Shown: one piece after another, positions 61,047 to 64,000 of the stretch
Layout of the letters: each line of letters begins with the position of its first letter
Numbering within the stretch: position 1 is the first letter of the stretch
Origin: an uncultured Clostridia bacterium
Lineage (GTDB): Bacteria; Bacillota; Clostridia; Monoglobales; Monoglobaceae
Reading direction: 5' to 3'
Length of the DNA: 64,000 bases
Assembly: GCA_934454115.1 (NCBI GenBank)
Contig: CAKSFQ010000012.1
Location: forward strand, 1 to 64,000
Program-made: the position numbers and the translations under genes
Notes under the pieces: model-generated
What the model was told of the DNA's origin: nothing
Seen by the model: only the letters and a program-made list of their open reading frames with translations
Databases searched by the model: none

Positions 61047-61958
61047 ATGGTTGTCACACTTACGCTGAACCCGTCACTGGACTATGTCATGGAGGTACCG
61101 CATTATCAAAGCGGTGCGGTAAACCGCGCCGAAAGGACGCGGCTTTTGCCGGGTGGAAAGGGAATTAATGTTGCCCTCATGCTGTCGCGCCTGGGGACGC
61201 CGGCACGGATGCTGGGCTTTTTGGCCGGCGCAGCCGGAGAGCAAATTGACCAAATGTTAAGGGATACGGGTGCGCAGACCGACTTTGTCTTTTTGCCTAA
61301 GGGCGAGTCCCGAATCAACGTAAAATTAAGGGGCAAAACAGAGACCGAAATCAATGCGGCAGGCCCCGATGTGCCGCCAAAATCCATGGCGGCGCTCAAT
61401 CAAAAACTGGACATGCTTTGCGCAGATGATTTTTTGGTGTTGGCCGGGAGCGTACCGGCCTCGCTGCCAAAGGATTGTTATCGGCAGATTTTAGCGCGTG
61501 TTGAAAATACGGGCGTTCGTGCTGTTGTGGATGCGGAGGGCGAGTGGCTGAGCCAGACCCTTTCTCTGTCACCTTTTTTGATCAAACCCAATCACCACGA
61601 ATTGGGGGAACTGGTCGGCCGTGCGATTTTAAATGCGGAGGATGCGCTGCAAGGCGCAAGAGAGCTGCAAAAAAGAGGGGCAAGAAATGTCCTGGTTTCG
61701 ATGGCGGGGCAGGGCGCCGCACTGCTTTGTGAAAGCGGAGAAGCCATGACCGCCGCTGCGCCGAAGGGAGATTTGGTGCATTCCACCGGCGCCGGCGATT
61801 CGATGGTAGCCGGGTTCCTAGCCGGGTATTTGAAAGATCAAAGCTTTCAAACCGCGCTGCGGTACGGCTGCTGCGCCGGCAGCGCAACGGCGTTCTGCGA
61901 GGGACTGGCATCGGGCGAGCAGGTCATGGCGCTCTATCACGCGACCGATCTTTTATAA
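61047..61958 (+). CDS. 1-phosphofructokinase-type PfkB sugar kinase (303 aa)
   Basis: A ribokinase-fold kinase: VTLTLNPSLDYVMEV at the start, GGKGINVALMLSRLG for sugar-phosphate binding and the anion-hole/catalytic Asp in HSTGAGDSMVAGFLAGYL. The pattern fits 1-phosphofructokinase (FruK) or tagatose-6-phosphate kinase (LacC), which use a phosphorylated ketose delivered by a PTS. Its place 71 bp before HPr and enzyme I genes supports FruK, but no fructose EII or FruR gene is in view. The ATG at 61047 follows GCAGGAGGG. Confidence 0.88.
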   Translation: MVVTLTLNPSLDYVMEVPHYQSGAVNRAERTRLLPGGKGINVALMLSRLGTPARMLGFLAGAAGEQIDQMLRDTGAQTDFVFLPKGESRINVKLRGKTETEINAAGPDVPPKSMAALNQKLDMLCADDFLVLAGSVPASLPKDCYRQILARVENTGVRAVVDAEGEWLSQTLSLSPFLIKPNHHELGELVGRAILNAEDALQGARELQKRGARNVLVSMAGQGAALLCESGEAMTAAAPKGDLVHSTGAGDSMVAGFLAGYLKDQSFQTALRYGCCAGSATAFCEGLASGEQVMALYHATDLL

Positions 61959-62029
61959 TTTCTTTTGTATAGATTTTTTTCCTTTGTGGCAAACTGAAAC
62001 AAAGAGTATTACTGCAAAGGAGAATCAGA

Positions 62030-62287
62030 ATGAAAACATTTACCTATACCATTACGGATCCGGACGGGATCCATGCGCGGCCGGCCGGAAAACTTGTGAA
62101 AGAGGCCGGAAAGTTTCAGTCTCGGATTACCATCGAAGCAAAGGGAAAAAGCGGCGATGCAAAGCGGATTTTCTCGATCATGACGCTTGGGGTTCCGCAT
62201 GGCGGCGAGATTACCGTGACCGTTGACGGCACGGACGAGGAAACGGCAGCGGATGCGCTCCTGCAGTTTTTGAAAGAGAATCTGTAA
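62030..62287 (+). CDS. ptsH: HPr-family phosphocarrier protein, lacking Ser46 (85 aa)
   Basis: HPr passes phosphate from enzyme I to sugar-specific EII components. The active His15 is in DGIHARPAGKLV, so phosphotransfer should work. In an ungapped alignment to Bacillus HPr, the regulatory Ser46 is replaced by Arg (AKRIFSIMTLG); the nearest Ser is at 49. HPr kinase control of catabolite repression acts on Ser46, so this copy may be outside that control, or be a second HPr. It lies 12 bp before the enzyme I gene; AAAGGAG precedes the ATG. Confidence 0.93.
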   Translation: MKTFTYTITDPDGIHARPAGKLVKEAGKFQSRITIEAKGKSGDAKRIFSIMTLGVPHGGEITVTVDGTDEETAADALLQFLKENL

Positions 62288-62299
62288 GGGGGGGATATC

Positions 62300-63940
62300 A
62301 TGCTCACCTATCGTGGGAAAAGCGTCTACCGCGGCATTGCAATCGGAAAAATCAGGCTTTATCGCAAGCGGCCGCAGACCGTGAAGCGTACGCATGTTGC
62401 GGACTGCGAAAAGGAGGTCGCACGCTTTGAAAGCGCCAGAGAGTCCGCAGCGCAGCAGCTGCGTGCGCTGTTTGAGAAGGCGCGCGGCGAGGTCGGCAGC
62501 GACCATGCCGCTATTTTTGAGATTCATCAGATGATGCTCTCAGACGAGGATTATCTGGAATCTATCGTGCATATGATCCGCGGTCAGAATGTCAATGCCG
62601 AATACGCGGTGGCGGTGACCTGTAAAAATTTTTCCAACGTTTTTTCAGATATGGAGGACGCCTATATGCAGGCGCGCGCCGCCGATGTCCGGGATATTTC
62701 GGAGCGGATTTTACAGATTTTGGCGGGCAGCGATGAACAAACCGACACCGGTGACGAGCCGGTCATTTTGGTTGCCGAGGATCTTGTGCCGAGCGAGACG
62801 GTGCAGCTGGATAAATCCAAGGTGCTGGCGTTTGTGACGGTCAAGGGGTCAGCAAACTCGCATACGGCGATTTTAGCCAGAACCATGAATATCCCGGCGG
62901 TGATCCGCGCAGGAATACCGCTGGATGCTGCGATCGACGGAAAAATGGCGGTTGTGGACGGGGACAGAGGCAATATTTATATTGACCCGGACGCGGCGCT
63001 TTTAGAGGAAATGCAGCGGCGAAAGGCGCATGAAAATGAGCAGCGGCAGCTTTTGCTCACCTTAAAGGGAAAAAAGAATGTGACGCGCGATGGCACGGAG
63101 ATCAAGCTTTATGCCAATATCGGCAACAGTAAGGATTTGGCGCTGGTGCTGCAAAATGACGCCGGCGGAATCGGCCTTTTCCGCAGTGAGTTTATTTATT
63201 TAGAGCGGCAGGACTTTCCGACCGAGGAAGAACAGTTTCAGATTTATCGGTCGGTTGCCGAGACCATGGCCGGAAAAAAGGTGATTGTCCGGACACTGGA
63301 TATCGGCGCGGACAAACAGGCGGATTATTTCGGGCTGGAACCGGAGGAAAACCCGGCCATGGGGATGCGGGCTATTCGGATTTGCCTGACCCGGCCGGAA
63401 ATTTTTAAAACGCAGCTGCGCGCGCTGTTTCGGGCGGCCGTCTACGGTTCGCTTTCCGTGATGTATCCCATGATTACCTCGGTGGCAGAGATGCAGAAGA
63501 TCAAAGCGGTGACCGACACCGTCTGTCAGGAGCTTGATAAAGATCATGTGCCGTACCGGGTTCCGGAACAGGGGATTATGGTTGAGACACCGGCAGCCGT
63601 CATGGTATCGGATCGGCTGGCTGCAATGGTGGACTTTTTTAGTATCGGAACCAATGATTTGTCCCAGTACACCATGGCGATTGACCGCCAGAACCCGGAT
63701 CTTGACGGATTTTTTGATTCGCACAGCGAGGCGGTGCTGCGGATGATCGCCATGACGGCGGAGAATGCGCACCGTGCCGGAATTTGGGTCGGCATCTGCG
63801 GCGAGCTTGGCGCGGACACAACGCTGACCGAGACTTTTTTAAAAATGGGGATCGATGAGCTTTCGGTGTCGCCCGGCCGCGTGCTGGCGGTCCGGCAGGC
63901 AATCCGTGCGGTTGACTTAGCGGAAAAGAGGCTGAAATAG
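62300..63940 (+). CDS. ptsI: PTS enzyme I, phosphoenolpyruvate-protein phosphotransferase (546 aa)
   Basis: Enzyme I takes phosphate from PEP and gives it to HPr. The phosphorylated His is in GSANSHTAILARTM, the PEP/Mg sites are IGLFRSEF, RTLDIGADKQ, EENPAMGMRAIR, and the C-terminal GICGELGAD with the catalytic Cys. DFFSIGTNDLSQY is also present. Length is slightly under that of the Bacillus protein. AAGGGGGGG precedes the ATG. It is the last full gene in the window. Confidence 0.96.
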   Translation: MLTYRGKSVYRGIAIGKIRLYRKRPQTVKRTHVADCEKEVARFESARESAAQQLRALFEKARGEVGSDHAAIFEIHQMMLSDEDYLESIVHMIRGQNVNAEYAVAVTCKNFSNVFSDMEDAYMQARAADVRDISERILQILAGSDEQTDTGDEPVILVAEDLVPSETVQLDKSKVLAFVTVKGSANSHTAILARTMNIPAVIRAGIPLDAAIDGKMAVVDGDRGNIYIDPDAALLEEMQRRKAHENEQRQLLLTLKGKKNVTRDGTEIKLYANIGNSKDLALVLQNDAGGIGLFRSEFIYLERQDFPTEEEQFQIYRSVAETMAGKKVIVRTLDIGADKQADYFGLEPEENPAMGMRAIRICLTRPEIFKTQLRALFRAAVYGSLSVMYPMITSVAEMQKIKAVTDTVCQELDKDHVPYRVPEQGIMVETPAAVMVSDRLAAMVDFFSIGTNDLSQYTMAIDRQNPDLDGFFDSHSEAVLRMIAMTAENAHRAGIWVGICGELGADTTLTETFLKMGIDELSVSPGRVLAVRQAIRAVDLAEKRLK

Positions 63941-64000
63941 GTAATTCCCGGACGCTTATTAGGGGAGAGTGAGAAAAATCGAAAAAAGGAAAGGAGCGCC
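63941..64000 (+). other. start of a downstream gene's leader
   Basis: Sixty bases with no stop hairpin and ending in GGAAAGGAGCGCC, a ribosome site. A further gene in the PTS group should start just outside the window. Confidence 0.45.

Overview
The window reads as chromosomal DNA of a spore-forming, Gram-positive Clostridia-type bacterium. Evidence: a full spoIIE with a Spo0A-type promoter, a Veg protein, a rpmH-rnpA-yidD-yidC-jag cluster divergent from dnaA, intrinsic terminators with long T-tracts, AGGAGG-type ribosome sites, and an AzlC/AzlD pair. Genus cannot be told from the sequence. No rRNA, tRNA or CRISPR array was found.

Layout. 1-6.1 kb: a short prophage remnant on the minus strand (scaffold-like protein, N4-gp56-type capsid protein, connector-like protein, propeller-like and coiled-coil virion proteins), bounded on its left by dispersed repeats. 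6.3-15.9 kb: host genes on the plus strand (lipoprotein, SanA/YdcF-like protein, membrane pyrophosphatase, spoIIE, rdgB, an orphan sensor kinase); the rdgB-kinase gap carries DnaA-box-like sites next to an AT-rich tract. 15.9-16.8 kb: an AT-rich island with a SLOG-type protein divergent from a ribbon-helix-helix regulator, with two matching perfect palindromes between them. 16.8-21.5 kb: acyl-CoA ligase with an XRE-cupin regulator, then a GH13 glycosidase. 21.5-34.8 kb: branched-chain amino acid block: ilvB-ilvN-ilvC-ilvD-leuC-leuD-leuB biosynthesis and the livK-livH-livM-livG-livF importer, each behind a strong promoter. 35.2-43.4 kb: cell envelope genes (class A PBP, RodA-type polymerase, MltG), a methyltransferase, a CDF transporter and a CPBP protease. 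43.7-53.7 kb: replication block (recJ; dnaA-mnmE-dnaD-like-helicase loader) and, divergently, rpmH-rnpA-yidD-yidC-jag. 53.8-59 kb: small Cys-rich protein, argD-argF, GNAT, asnS, TPR protein. 59.4-64 kb: veg, azlC-azlD, and a sugar-phosphate kinase with HPr and enzyme I of the PTS.

The most distinctive unexplained content is repetitive. Four copies of a roughly 276-bp element with terminal inverted repeats (7289, 19195, 38157, 58996) lie in intergenic DNA. One sits inside a larger composite at 38076-38627 whose outer inverted repeats look like a tRNA T-arm. The right part of a second composite starts the window. These elements touch gene ends and promoters: one supplies the stop codon of a TPR gene, another abuts the GH13 promoter.

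Functionally, the window links branched-chain amino acid synthesis, import and export with core replication, translation and envelope functions. The other points worth checking are the SLOG/RHH pair, the HPr that lacks the regulatory Ser46, and the unusual dnaA neighbourhood without dnaN. Start codons were chosen from ribosome binding sites, so several genes start inside the longest possible reading frame.
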